Below, piece after piece: positions 1 through 7,286 of a DNA stretch of 64,000 nucleotides. Numbering within the stretch: position 1 is the stretch's first letter; the number at the start of each line of letters is the position of its first letter. Below the pieces are notes generated by a model. The model was not told the DNA's origin, did not search any database, and was given only the letters and a program-made list of their open reading frames with translations. The position numbers and the translations under genes are program-made. Source of the DNA: Cellulomonas wangleii (GTDB lineage: Bacteria; Actinomycetota; Actinomycetes; Actinomycetales; Cellulomonadaceae); assembly GCF_018388445.1 (NCBI RefSeq), contig NZ_CP074405.1, positions 4,012,826 to 4,076,825 of the forward strand. The letters run 5' to 3'.

Positions 1-229
1 CGAAGTAGGCGGACGCGGCCGCGGAGATCGACGAGTAGCCCGCCGCCGCCGGTCCGGTGAGCGGCGTGTGCGTGCCGATCGTGACGGTCTCCTCGTCGAC
101 GCCGGGGGACGCGGCGGGCGTCGAGCAGGCGGCGAGCGGCACGATCGTCACGAGCGCGACGAGCGGGCCGGCGGTGCGCCGCGGGCGGCGGCGCGTGGGT
201 GAGGTACGGAGCTGCGGCATCGTCGTCAT
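1..229 (-). CDS. Partial ABC transporter substrate-binding lipoprotein (LivK-like), 5' end only
   Basis: Only the first 76 or so codons are inside the window; the gene runs off the left edge. The translation starts with a basic stretch, a hydrophobic segment and a lipobox (LAAC) around residues 30-33, so the protein should be a lipoprotein anchored outside the membrane. After the cysteine it reads VTIGTHTPLTGPAAAGY, the usual opening of periplasmic-binding-protein type 1 receptors for branched-chain amino acids or similar ligands. The ATG at 229 overlaps the livM stop (ATGA); a second in-frame ATG at 220 is possible. Its position after livGFHM supports a role as the ligand receptor of that transporter. 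The ligand cannot be read from this fragment. Confidence 0.85.
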   Translation of the reverse strand, partial: MTTMPQLRTSPTRRRPRRTAGPLVALVTIVPLAACSTPAASPGVDEETVTIGTHTPLTGPAAAGYSSISAAASAYF

Positions 230-1398
230 CCCTCGGTCGGTGTGCGGACGGGTTCTCCAGAGCGGGTGGCGGTGGGGCCGACGGACCCGGGGCGTGCGGC
301 CGGGCCGGTGGGGTCGTCCCCGGCGGTGGGGTCGTCGCCGGCGGTGGGGGCGAGCCGTGCGGCGCTGGGCCCGGGTGCCGGGGGGCGTCTGCGGGCCCGG
401 CGGCGGTCGCGGGCTGCGGTGAGCGCGCCGGCCAGCCCGCCCGGGGCGCCGGCGACGAGGACGATGAGCAGCAGCCCGAACACCAGCAGCGGCAGCGTGC
501 CGTCGAGCCGCTGCGTGACCTGCGACGGGAGCGGCAGCATGTCGGTCAGCGTGCCGACGAGCCACGGCAGCAGCACCAGGAGCACCGCGCCGAGCGCGGC
601 GCCGAGCAGGCTGCCGAGCCCGCCGACCACGACCGCGACGAGCAGCAGCAGCGAGAGCGACACGGTGTAGGCGCCGGGCGAGACGGACTGCGTGACGAAC
701 GTGAGGACCGCGCCGCCGAGCCCGGCGGTCACGGAGCTGACGACGAACGCGAGCACCTTGACCCGGGCGGGCGCGATCCCGGCGAGCGCCGCGGCGACCT
801 CGTCGTCCCGCACCGCGCGCATGCGCAGCCCGGTGCGCCCGTCGCGCACGAGCGCGAGCCCGGTCACGGCGACGGCAGCGACGGCGAGCGCGACCCACGC
901 CTGCCACTGCTCGAGCGCGATGAGCGCCTTGAGCGGGCCCGGGACCCCCTCGAACTCGATCCGGACGCCGCGGTCGCCCTGGAGCGCGCCGACGCTCGCG
1001 GCCACCGCGGGCACCGCGACGACGAGCGTGAGCGTGAGCCCGGCGAGGTACGGGCCGTGCAGGCGGGCGCCCGCGAGCCCGAGCAGCAGCCCGAGGACCC
1101 CGGCGGCCACCGCCGCGGCGACGGTCGCCGCGAGGAACCGCGGCACGCCGCCGACGCCGGCCGAGGTCAGCGCCTGCGACGTCAGCGCGTACCCGTAGCC
1201 GCCCGCCGCCATGAGTGCGGCGTGCCCGAGCGAGAGCTGCCCGCTGAGCCCGACGAGGACGGTCAGCCCGGCGGTCGCGCACAGGTAGGCCGCGGCGAGC
1301 GCGAGCTGGTAGTTGCGGTACGGGTCGAGCAGGAACGTCAGGCCGATCGCGAGGACGAGCCCGCCGAGCGCGAGCAGGAGCGTGCGGCGCGCGTTCAT
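226..1398 (-). CDS. livM: Branched-chain amino acid ABC transporter permease LivM
   Basis: A 390-residue inner-membrane permease. After a short basic N-terminus it has a series of hydrophobic helices and conserved LivM text, including GLSGQLSLGHAALMAAGGY near residue 50 and GGLGSLLGAALGAV near residue 260. It pairs with LivH to form the channel of an ABC importer of the branched-chain amino acid/amide type. Its ATG overlaps the livH stop by four bases and its stop overlaps the livK-like start, so the operon is translationally coupled. The last 70 or so residues are an unusual hydrophilic Pro/Ala/Arg tail that contains the repeat TAGDDP twice. The true ligand is unknown; such transporters also carry urea, aromatic acids or amides. 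Confidence 0.93.
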   Translation of the reverse strand: MNARRTLLLALGGLVLAIGLTFLLDPYRNYQLALAAAYLCATAGLTVLVGLSGQLSLGHAALMAAGGYGYALTSQALTSAGVGGVPRFLAATVAAAVAAGVLGLLLGLAGARLHGPYLAGLTLTLVVAVPAVAASVGALQGDRGVRIEFEGVPGPLKALIALEQWQAWVALAVAAVAVTGLALVRDGRTGLRMRAVRDDEVAAALAGIAPARVKVLAFVVSSVTAGLGGAVLTFVTQSVSPGAYTVSLSLLLLVAVVVGGLGSLLGAALGAVLLVLLPWLVGTLTDMLPLPSQVTQRLDGTLPLLVFGLLLIVLVAGAPGGLAGALTAARDRRRARRRPPAPGPSAARLAPTAGDDPTAGDDPTGPAARPGSVGPTATRSGEPVRTPTEG

Positions 1399-2273
1399 GC
1401 TCGCCTCGCCTCGGCCTGGGCGAACAGGCCGGACGGTCGCACGAGCAGCACGACGACGAGCAGTGCGAGCACCGCGACGGGGGCCAGCGTCGCCCCGAGG
1501 TACCCGGTGACGAGGCTCATGACGACCCCCACCGTGAGCCCTGCGAGGAGCGCACCGCCCGGTGAGTCGAGCCCGCCGACGACCGCGACGGTGAACGCGT
1601 AGACGAACAGCATGTCGGCGGCGTGCGGGTTGAGGCCGAGCTCCTTGGGCACCGCGAGCATCGCGGCGAGCGACGCGGCCGCCGCGGCGAGCACCCAGCC
1701 GACCGTCCGCATCCGTGCGACGCGGACGCCGAGCAGCCGGGCCACCTCGGGTGCGAACGCCGCGGCGCGCAGCTGGAGGCCGAGCGTCGTCCGCACGAAC
1801 AGCAGCCGCAGGGCCGCCATGAGCCCGAGCGCGACGATGACGACGACGACGTCGTACGGCGAGAGCAGCGGGACCCCGCCGACGCGCAGCGGCCGGTCGC
1901 TGAACGGTGCGGGGACGGGCTCGTGCTGCTGGCCGAACGCGATGCCGAGCAGCGACTGCAGCACGATCACGAGGCCGATCGCGAGGATGACCCCGGACAG
2001 CGGCGAGCGGGCCGACGCGAACCTCAGGACCCCCCGCTCGACCACGAGGCCGACGACTCCGCCGGCCAGCACGGTCGCGACCAGGCCCCACCAGTAGCTG
2101 CCGGTCAGGCCGGTGACGGCGACGCCGACGTACACGCCGACGATCGCCATGGCGCCGGCGGCGAAGTTGACGATCCTGGTGGCGCGCCAGATGAGCACGA
2201 GCGCGAGCGCGAACAGCGCGAACAGCGTGCCCCGGGCCAGCCCGGTGCCGAGCAGGAACACGAACCGGTCCAT
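1395..2273 (-). CDS. livH: Branched-chain amino acid ABC transporter permease LivH
   Basis: A 292-residue integral membrane protein with the LivH-type fold. It starts MDRFVFLLGTGLARGTLFAL, has about eight hydrophobic segments, and carries the conserved text RIVNFAAGAMAIVGVYVG near residue 35 and VGGLDSPGGALLAGL near residue 232. It should form the heterodimeric channel with LivM. The ATG overlaps the last base of the livF stop codon (TGATG) and its own stop overlaps the livM start. The middle part (about residues 100-200) carries a cytoplasmic loop with the EAA-like region expected to touch the ATPases. Family assignment is secure, substrate is not. Confidence 0.93.
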   Translation of the reverse strand: MDRFVFLLGTGLARGTLFALFALALVLIWRATRIVNFAAGAMAIVGVYVGVAVTGLTGSYWWGLVATVLAGGVVGLVVERGVLRFASARSPLSGVILAIGLVIVLQSLLGIAFGQQHEPVPAPFSDRPLRVGGVPLLSPYDVVVVIVALGLMAALRLLFVRTTLGLQLRAAAFAPEVARLLGVRVARMRTVGWVLAAAAASLAAMLAVPKELGLNPHAADMLFVYAFTVAVVGGLDSPGGALLAGLTVGVVMSLVTGYLGATLAPVAVLALLVVVLLVRPSGLFAQAEARRA

Positions 2274-2989
2274 CAGAACCCCAGGTAGGCGTGTCGGAGG
2301 GCCTCGTCACCGGCGAGCTCGGCCGCCGGCCGCGACGCGACGACCTCCCCGAGCCCGAGCACGAGGCCCCGGTCGGCGACGGACAGCGCCCCGGCGACGT
2401 TCTGCTCGGCGAGCAGGACGGTGAGCCCGGTGCGGTCGCACAGCTCGCGCAGCGTGCGCATGATCTGGGCGACGACGAGGGGCGCGAGGCCGAGCGACGG
2501 TTCGTCGAGCAGGAGCACGCGGGGCCGGGCGACGAGCGCGCGGGCGATCGCGAGCATCTGCCGCTCGCCGCCGGAGAGCTGGTGGCCGAGGGTCGTGCGG
2601 CGTCGCTCGAGAGGCTCGAAGAGCGCGTACATCTCCGCGAGCGCGGCTCGCAGGCCGACGGGGTCGCGGCGCCAGAGCCCGCCGAGCCGCAGGTTCTCCT
2701 CGACGGTGAGCTCGGTGATGACGCCGCGCCCCTCGGGCACCTGGGCGAGCCCGCGGCGCACGCGGTCCTCGACGCCGACGCGGGCGAGGTCCCGCCCGTC
2801 GAGGTGCACGGTGCCGGCCGACGGCGCGAGCAGCCCGGACACGGTCCGCAGCAGCGTGGTCTTGCCGGCGCCGTTGCCGCCGACGAGCGCGACGACGGTG
2901 CCGTCGTCGACGTCGAACGAGACGCCGTGCAGGACGGGCGCGCCGCCGTAGCCGACGACGAGGTCCCGCACGCTCAGGGCTGCGCTCAC
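2273..2989 (-). CDS. livF: Branched-chain amino acid ABC transporter ATP-binding protein LivF
   Basis: A 238-residue ABC ATPase. The Walker A motif GGNGAGKTT is at about residues 37-45, the signature LSGGERQMLAIARAL near residue 137 and Walker B RVLLLDEPSLGLAP just after it. The text EVVASRPAAEL and the C-terminal HAYLGF are typical of LivF. I chose the GTG at 2989 because it overlaps the livG stop (GTGA) and puts Walker A at the usual distance; longer in-frame extensions upstream are arginine-rich and only shadow livG. It supplies ATP hydrolysis to the LivHM channel together with LivG. Confidence 0.93.
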   Translation of the reverse strand: MSAALSVRDLVVGYGGAPVLHGVSFDVDDGTVVALVGGNGAGKTTLLRTVSGLLAPSAGTVHLDGRDLARVGVEDRVRRGLAQVPEGRGVITELTVEENLRLGGLWRRDPVGLRAALAEMYALFEPLERRRTTLGHQLSGGERQMLAIARALVARPRVLLLDEPSLGLAPLVVAQIMRTLRELCDRTGLTVLLAEQNVAGALSVADRGLVLGLGEVVASRPAAELAGDEALRHAYLGF

Positions 2990-3744
2990 GGGGCGGTCAC
3001 CTCGATCCCGAGGTACGCCGCGGTGACGGCGGGATCCCGGCGGACGTCGTCGGGCAGGCCGTCGGCGATGACCCGCCCGAAGTCGAGCACGACGACCCGG
3101 TCGCACAGCCCCATGACGAAGTCGACGTGGTGCTCGACGAGCAGGACCGCGCACCCGGTCGCGGCGACCCGCCGCACGACGGCGTCGAGCTCGGCGATGT
3201 CGGCGGCGCCGAGCCCGCCCGCGGGCTCGTCGAGCAGCAGGAGCCGGGGATCGGCGACGAGCGCGCGCGCGAGGGCGACCTTCTTCTGCTCGGGGTAGGG
3301 CAGCGCACCGACGGGCAGCGCGGCGCGGTCGGCGATCCCGAGGTCGTCGAGCGCCCGGAGCGTGCGGGCTGCGGGGTCGGGTGCGCCGGGGTCGGGGGCG
3401 GCCAGGGCGCCCACCTCCACGTTCTCGCGGACGCTCAGCCCCGGGAACAGCCCGAGACCCTGGAGCGTGCGGGCGACGCCCGCCCGGGCCAGCCCCGAGG
3501 GCGCGCGGGGCGCGGGGCGGCCCGCGACGGTGATCGTCCCGGCAGCGGTGCGGACGAGCCCGCTGACGGCGTTGAACACGGTGGTCTTGCCCGCGCCGTT
3601 CGGCCCGATCAGGCCCACGACCTGGCCGTCGGCGACGTCGAGGTCGACGTCGGTGAGGGCCGCGAGACCGCCGAAGCGCACGGTCAGTCCGCGGACCTGC
3701 AGTCGCATCGCACCCGCGCGGGCGGGCGCTTCCCGTGGTGGCAT
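2986..3744 (-). CDS. livG: Branched-chain amino acid ABC transporter ATP-binding protein LivG
   Basis: An ABC ATPase of about 252 residues, first gene of the liv operon. Walker A (GPNGAGKTT) lies near residue 46, Walker B (LLLLDEPAGGL) near residue 165 and the LivG-type tail NxVRRDPAVTAAYLG-like sequence (DDVRRDPAVTAAYLG) is at the C-terminus. The ABC signature is unusual: where family members have LPYGQQRR- or LSYGE-type text this one reads LPYPEQKKVALARAL. ATG 3744 is preceded by GGAG at a good distance; GTG 3750 and ATG 3708 are alternatives. An 18-bp TetR-like operator lies 42 bp upstream, so the operon is probably controlled by the TetR regulator encoded a little further upstream. Confidence 0.92.
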   Translation of the reverse strand: MPPREAPARAGAMRLQVRGLTVRFGGLAALTDVDLDVADGQVVGLIGPNGAGKTTVFNAVSGLVRTAAGTITVAGRPAPRAPSGLARAGVARTLQGLGLFPGLSVRENVEVGALAAPDPGAPDPAARTLRALDDLGIADRAALPVGALPYPEQKKVALARALVADPRLLLLDEPAGGLGAADIAELDAVVRRVAATGCAVLLVEHHVDFVMGLCDRVVVLDFGRVIADGLPDDVRRDPAVTAAYLGIEVTAP

Positions 3745-3786
3745 CGGCACTCCGTCGTGTCGGCGTGCTGCGACAGTACAGGAGAA

Positions 3787-3804
3787 ACCGACTGGACGGT
3801 ATGT
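3787..3804. promoter_or_regulatory. Putative TetR-family operator upstream of livG
   Basis: The sequence ACCGACTGGACGGTATGT is an imperfect inverted repeat (ACCGACTG - GA - CGGTATGT). It matches 15 of 18 positions with the site at 7081-7098 upstream of the SDR gene that starts the cluster. The ACCGAC/GTCGGT type of half-site is common for TetR regulators in Actinobacteria. The two sites flank the two transcription starts expected for this gene cluster, which encodes a TetR protein at 5642-6274. Binding is inferred. Confidence 0.6.
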
Positions 3805-3846
3805 ATCAGACCAGACGCATTCCAGGACGCCCGCCCGGTACCGCCC

Positions 3847-4578
3847 TCACGCGTGCGGGACACCCGCGATCATGCCGCCGTCGACCACGAGCTCGATGCC
3901 CGTCACGTAGGCGGACTCGTCCCCCGCGAGGAACAGCACGGCGCCCACGACGTCGTCCGGCACCGCGGGCCGCCCGAGCGGGATCCGCTGGAGCGTCACG
4001 TCGAGCCGCTCCGTCATCGGCGTCAGCACGAAGCCGGGGTGCACCGAGTTGACCCGGATCCCGTCGGCACCGAGCTCGACCGCGAGGGACTTGGTGAGCC
4101 CGCGCACCCCGAACTTCGACGCGACGTACCCGTGCAGACCCGCGTCGCCGCGCATCCCCTCGACCGAGGAGATGTTGATGATCGACCCCTTCCGCGCCGC
4201 CTTCATGACGGGCACGACCGCGCGCGTCCCGAGGTAGGTCCCCGTGAGGTTGACCGCGATCACGGCGTCCCACTTCTCCCGGCCGTACCGCTCGATCCGG
4301 CCGGTGTTCGCGATCCCGGCGTTGTTGACCAGCACGTCCACCCCGCCGAGCCCGACCGCGGCCTCCACCGCGACCGCCCAGCTGCTCTCCGACGTCACGT
4401 CGAGGTGCACGAACAGCGCGCGCTCCCCGAGCTCGTCCGCGAGCGCGGTCCCCTCCTCGTCGAGCAGGTCCGCGACGACGACGCTCGCGCCGCAGCCGTG
4501 CAGGGCCCGCACGTACGCGGCACCGAGGCCGCGGGCGCCGCCGGAGACGAGGGCCACACGTCCGTCGAGCTGCGTCAT
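3847..4578 (-). CDS. SDR-family NAD(P)-dependent oxidoreductase
   Basis: A 243-residue classical short-chain dehydrogenase. The cofactor motif is SGGARGLG (residues 12-19), NNAG is at 85-88, and the catalytic residues are Ser138, Tyr151 and Lys155 (YVASK). The C-terminal region has the usual P-G segment (HPGFVLTPMTE). It should oxidise or reduce a hydroxyl/keto group in a cytosolic substrate. The text resembles 3-alpha/20-beta-hydroxysteroid-type dehydrogenases, but that is only a style match. It follows the quinone-reductase-like gene by 77 bp and precedes the liv operon, so it may act on the compound imported or degraded by this cluster. Confidence 0.88.
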   Translation of the reverse strand: MTQLDGRVALVSGGARGLGAAYVRALHGCGASVVVADLLDEEGTALADELGERALFVHLDVTSESSWAVAVEAAVGLGGVDVLVNNAGIANTGRIERYGREKWDAVIAVNLTGTYLGTRAVVPVMKAARKGSIINISSVEGMRGDAGLHGYVASKFGVRGLTKSLAVELGADGIRVNSVHPGFVLTPMTERLDVTLQRIPLGRPAVPDDVVGAVLFLAGDESAYVTGIELVVDGGMIAGVPHA

Positions 4579-4655
4579 CGTCGTCTCCCCGTGCGGTCGG
4601 TGGTGGTGGACGCCCGGCACCCACCCGGTCCGTGCGCGGTCCCGGCCCGGTCGCG

Positions 4656-5636
4656 TCAGTCCTGGACGCGGACCACCAGGCGGCCCGTCGTGCTCCCGGC
4701 GGCGAGCCGGGCGACCGCGGCGGCCGCGTCGGTGAACGGGACCACGTCGCTGACCTGCGGGACGACGGCGCCGGTGTCCGCGAGCCGGGTCAGCTCGACG
4801 TGGGCGGCGGTGACGAGCTCCGGGCGGACGCGCGCGTAGAGCCCCCAGTGCAGACCGTGCACGGTGTAGTTCTTCACCAGCAGGTGCGCCGCGCGGATGT
4901 CCTGGATGGTCCCGCCGGCGAACCCGACCACGACGATCCGCCCCTCGAACGCGACGCACCTCGTCGACGCGGCGAACGCGTCCCCGCCGACGGGGTCGTA
5001 CACGACGTCGACCCCGGCGCCGCCGGTCTCGGCACGCACCGCGTCCGCGACGTCCTGCGCGGACCGGTCGATGACGACGTGCGCCCCGGCGCGGCGTGCG
5101 GCGTCGGCCTTGGCGGCGCTGCCGACCACACCGATGACGCGGGCACCGGCCGCGGCGCCGAGCTGGACCGCCGCGGTGCCGACCCCGCCTGCCGCGGCGT
5201 GCACGAGCAGGGTCTCCCCGCGCTGGAGCGCCGCACGCCGGTGCAGCCCGAACCACCCGGTCTGGTAGGCGATCGTGAAGGCGGACGCCTGGGCGTCGTC
5301 GAGCGCGTCCGGCGCCGCGAAGACCTCGTGGGCGTCGAGCACCGCGAGCTCGGCGAGCACCCCGATGTGGGAGCCGACGACGCGCTGCCCGACGTCCACG
5401 TGCGTGACGCCGGCGCCGACCGCGAGGACCTCTCCGCAGAGCTCGATGCCCGGCACGAACGGCAGCGGCGGGCGCACCTGGTACTCCCCGCGCGCGAGCA
5501 GCACGTCCGGGAAGTTCACGGCGACCGCCCGCACCCGCACGAGCACCTGCCCGTCGCCCGCGACGGGGTCGGGGAGGTCGACGAGCCGCAGGACGTCCGC
5601 GGGCTCCCCGTGGGCCGTGACGTGCCAGGCGCGCAC
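4656..5636 (-). CDS. NADPH:quinone oxidoreductase-like MDR-family protein
   Basis: A 326-residue medium-chain dehydrogenase/reductase without the structural zinc cysteines. The N-terminal GroES-like domain contains FVPGIELCGEVLAVG near residues 60-75, and the Rossmann domain contains HAAAGGVGTAAVQLG near residues 140-155, then GARVIGVVGSAAKAD. These are typical of quinone oxidoreductase and zinc-independent enoyl reductases that use NADPH. The GTG start at 5636 lies 5 bp after the tetR stop with a GAGGG ribosome-binding site, so it is cotranscribed with tetR. Substrate unknown; a role with the neighbouring SDRs in acyl or terpenoid/steroid-like catabolism is a guess. Confidence 0.88.
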   Translation of the reverse strand: MRAWHVTAHGEPADVLRLVDLPDPVAGDGQVLVRVRAVAVNFPDVLLARGEYQVRPPLPFVPGIELCGEVLAVGAGVTHVDVGQRVVGSHIGVLAELAVLDAHEVFAAPDALDDAQASAFTIAYQTGWFGLHRRAALQRGETLLVHAAAGGVGTAAVQLGAAAGARVIGVVGSAAKADAARRAGAHVVIDRSAQDVADAVRAETGGAGVDVVYDPVGGDAFAASTRCVAFEGRIVVVGFAGGTIQDIRAAHLLVKNYTVHGLHWGLYARVRPELVTAAHVELTRLADTGAVVPQVSDVVPFTDAAAAVARLAAGSTTGRLVVRVQD

Positions 5637-5641
5637 GGCGG

Positions 5642-6274
5642 TCAGCCCTCGACCGCGGAGGTGGCGTGCGGCCGGACCGCAGGGGCCGACCCGGCCGACG
5701 CGGCCGAGATCGAGACGAGGAACAGGTCGGTGAGCTGGTTCGCGAGCACGGTCTTGTCCTCCGGGCCTTCGGGGCTGTACCAGTGGGAGAGGTAGTGCAC
5801 GTCCGAGAAGAAGTGCGCGACGAGCACCGCGACGGGGACGTCGGTGCGGTACAGGCCCTCGGCCTGACCGGCCTCGATGAGGCCGGCGAACGTGTCGTGG
5901 TACGCGCGGCGGCGGCGGGTCACCTCCTGCTGGCGCGGCGCCGAGAGCATGTGCGCGCTGCGGAAGAACACGGTGCCCTCGAGCAGGTGGTCGACGGACG
6001 TCTCGATGACGTCCACGCACACCGCGCGCAGGGTCTCGGCGGTCGGCTCGCCGCGCTCGACGATCGCGTTGAGGTGCTCGGTCTGGAGCGACAGCAGACG
6101 CTCGTAGATGCCGAACAGCAGGTCGTCCTTGGACTGGAAGTAGTGGTACAGCGCGCCCTTGGTCACACCTGCCGCCTCGACCACCTGCTGCACGGAGGTG
6201 TTCGCGTACCCCCGGGACGCGAAGAGCTCGACCGCCGCACGGGTCACCTCGTCCACCACACTCGTCTGCTTCAT
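5642..6274 (-). CDS. TetR/AcrR family transcriptional regulator
   Basis: A 210-residue regulator. The N-terminal helix-turn-helix is clear: EVTRAAVELFASRGYANTSV, then QVVEAAGVTKGALYHYFQSKDDLL (about residues 10-55). The C-terminal half is a helical ligand-binding domain resembling the FadR/KstR2-like group. ATG 6274 was preferred to GTG 6280 because GAGG lies 8 bases upstream of it. The gene sits inside the unit it probably controls: it starts 10 bp after the upstream SDR gene. Two similar inverted repeats (7081-7098 and 3787-3804) are candidate operators, and the inducer is likely a metabolite of the cluster. Confidence 0.9.
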   Translation of the reverse strand: MKQTSVVDEVTRAAVELFASRGYANTSVQQVVEAAGVTKGALYHYFQSKDDLLFGIYERLLSLQTEHLNAIVERGEPTAETLRAVCVDVIETSVDHLLEGTVFFRSAHMLSAPRQQEVTRRRRAYHDTFAGLIEAGQAEGLYRTDVPVAVLVAHFFSDVHYLSHWYSPEGPEDKTVLANQLTDLFLVSISAASAGSAPAVRPHATSAVEG

Positions 6275-6284
6275 CCGCACATCC

Positions 6285-7049
6285 TCACCCCATCGGCGCC
6301 ACGGAGGCGCCCCCGTCGATCACGAGCGTCTGACCGGTCACCCAGGCGGCGTCGTCGGACAGCAGGAACGCCGCGGGGCCGGCGACGTCGACGGGCTCGC
6401 CGATCCGGCGCAGCGGATAGCGCGCGGCGACCTCCTGCTCGCGACCCTCGTAGAGGGCGGCGCCGAGCCTGGTCCGCACGACCGCGGGAGCGACGGCGTT
6501 GACCCGGACCCGCGGGGCGAGCTCGACGGCGAGCTGCGCGGTGAGGTTCATGAGCCCGGCCTTGGAGACGCCGTAGAACGCGATGCCAGGGCTGGCCGCG
6601 AGCCCGGCGGCCGACGCGGTGTTGAGCACCGACGCCCCCTCGCCCGTCCCGAGCCCGGCGGCGACCGCGTCACGCGTCCACTCGAGGGCCGCGACGACGT
6701 TGACGGCGAGGATCTTGTGCACCGCCGCGAGCTCGATCTCCAGCGCCGGGCCGTAGACCGGGTTGATACCGGCGTTGTTCACGAGGTGGTCGAGGCGCCC
6801 GAACCGCTCGACCGTCGCGGCGATCGCCGCGGTGCGGTGCTCGGGGTCGTCGACCTTCCCGGCGAGGCCCAGCACCCGCTCGGCTCCGCGGTGGGCCGAC
6901 AGGGCGGCGACGGCGGCGTCGAGCGCGTCCTGCTTGCGGCCCGTGAGGACCACGGACGCGCCCTCGGCGAGGAGCCGCTCGGCGATCGCGAACCCGATGC
7001 CGCGGCTCGCGCCGGTGACCAGGGCGACCCTGCCCTCGAACCGCTGCAT
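6285..7049 (-). CDS. SDR-family oxidoreductase (FabG-like)
   Basis: A 254-residue short-chain dehydrogenase and the first gene of the minus-strand cluster. It has TGASRGIG (residues 13-20), NNAG near residue 90, the Ser and Tyr-x-x-x-Lys catalytic set (TASAAG ... FYGVSKAG) and an intact C-terminus ending VIDGGASVAPMG. A ribosome-binding site GGAGAGG precedes the ATG. The family includes 3-oxoacyl-ACP reductases and many alcohol dehydrogenases; the clustering with a TetR regulator and another SDR suggests a catabolic role rather than housekeeping fatty acid synthesis. A putative TetR operator lies 32 bp upstream. Confidence 0.88.
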   Translation of the reverse strand: MQRFEGRVALVTGASRGIGFAIAERLLAEGASVVLTGRKQDALDAAVAALSAHRGAERVLGLAGKVDDPEHRTAAIAATVERFGRLDHLVNNAGINPVYGPALEIELAAVHKILAVNVVAALEWTRDAVAAGLGTGEGASVLNTASAAGLAASPGIAFYGVSKAGLMNLTAQLAVELAPRVRVNAVAPAVVRTRLGAALYEGREQEVAARYPLRRIGEPVDVAGPAAFLLSDDAAWVTGQTLVIDGGASVAPMG

Positions 7050-7080
7050 CGCACGCCTCTCCGTCGAGGTCAGATCACAG

Positions 7081-7098
7081 ACCGACCGTCCGGTATGT
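7081..7098. promoter_or_regulatory. Putative TetR-family operator upstream of SDR-qor-tetR unit
   Basis: The sequence ACCGACCGTCCGGTATGT forms an imperfect dyad (ACCGACCG - TC - CGGTATGT, 6 of 8 half-site positions pair). It lies just upstream of the first gene of the cluster and shares 15 of 18 bases with the site at 3787-3804. Together these suggest that the cluster-encoded TetR protein represses both promoters. Confidence 0.6.
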
Positions 7099-7286
7099 GT
7101 CGTGAGGGAGCGTACACGACGCCCAGGACAACCTGGTCATCACCGTGATGGCTCCCCGCTGGGGGCCATCGACAGCTTCGGGGCGCGCCAGTCGATCTCC
7201 GGCTCGAGAGGCACAGGGCTGAGCACGAGCAGGTGACACCCACCTGCGCGTCTGCTACGGGGAACGCCCCGGCAGCGTCGTGCAGC

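Noticed and set aside
199..4839. Long plus-strand frames opposite the liv/SDR genes
   Set aside because: They are Arg/Glu/Ala-rich mirror frames of GC-rich minus-strand genes with no domains and no ribosome-binding sites.
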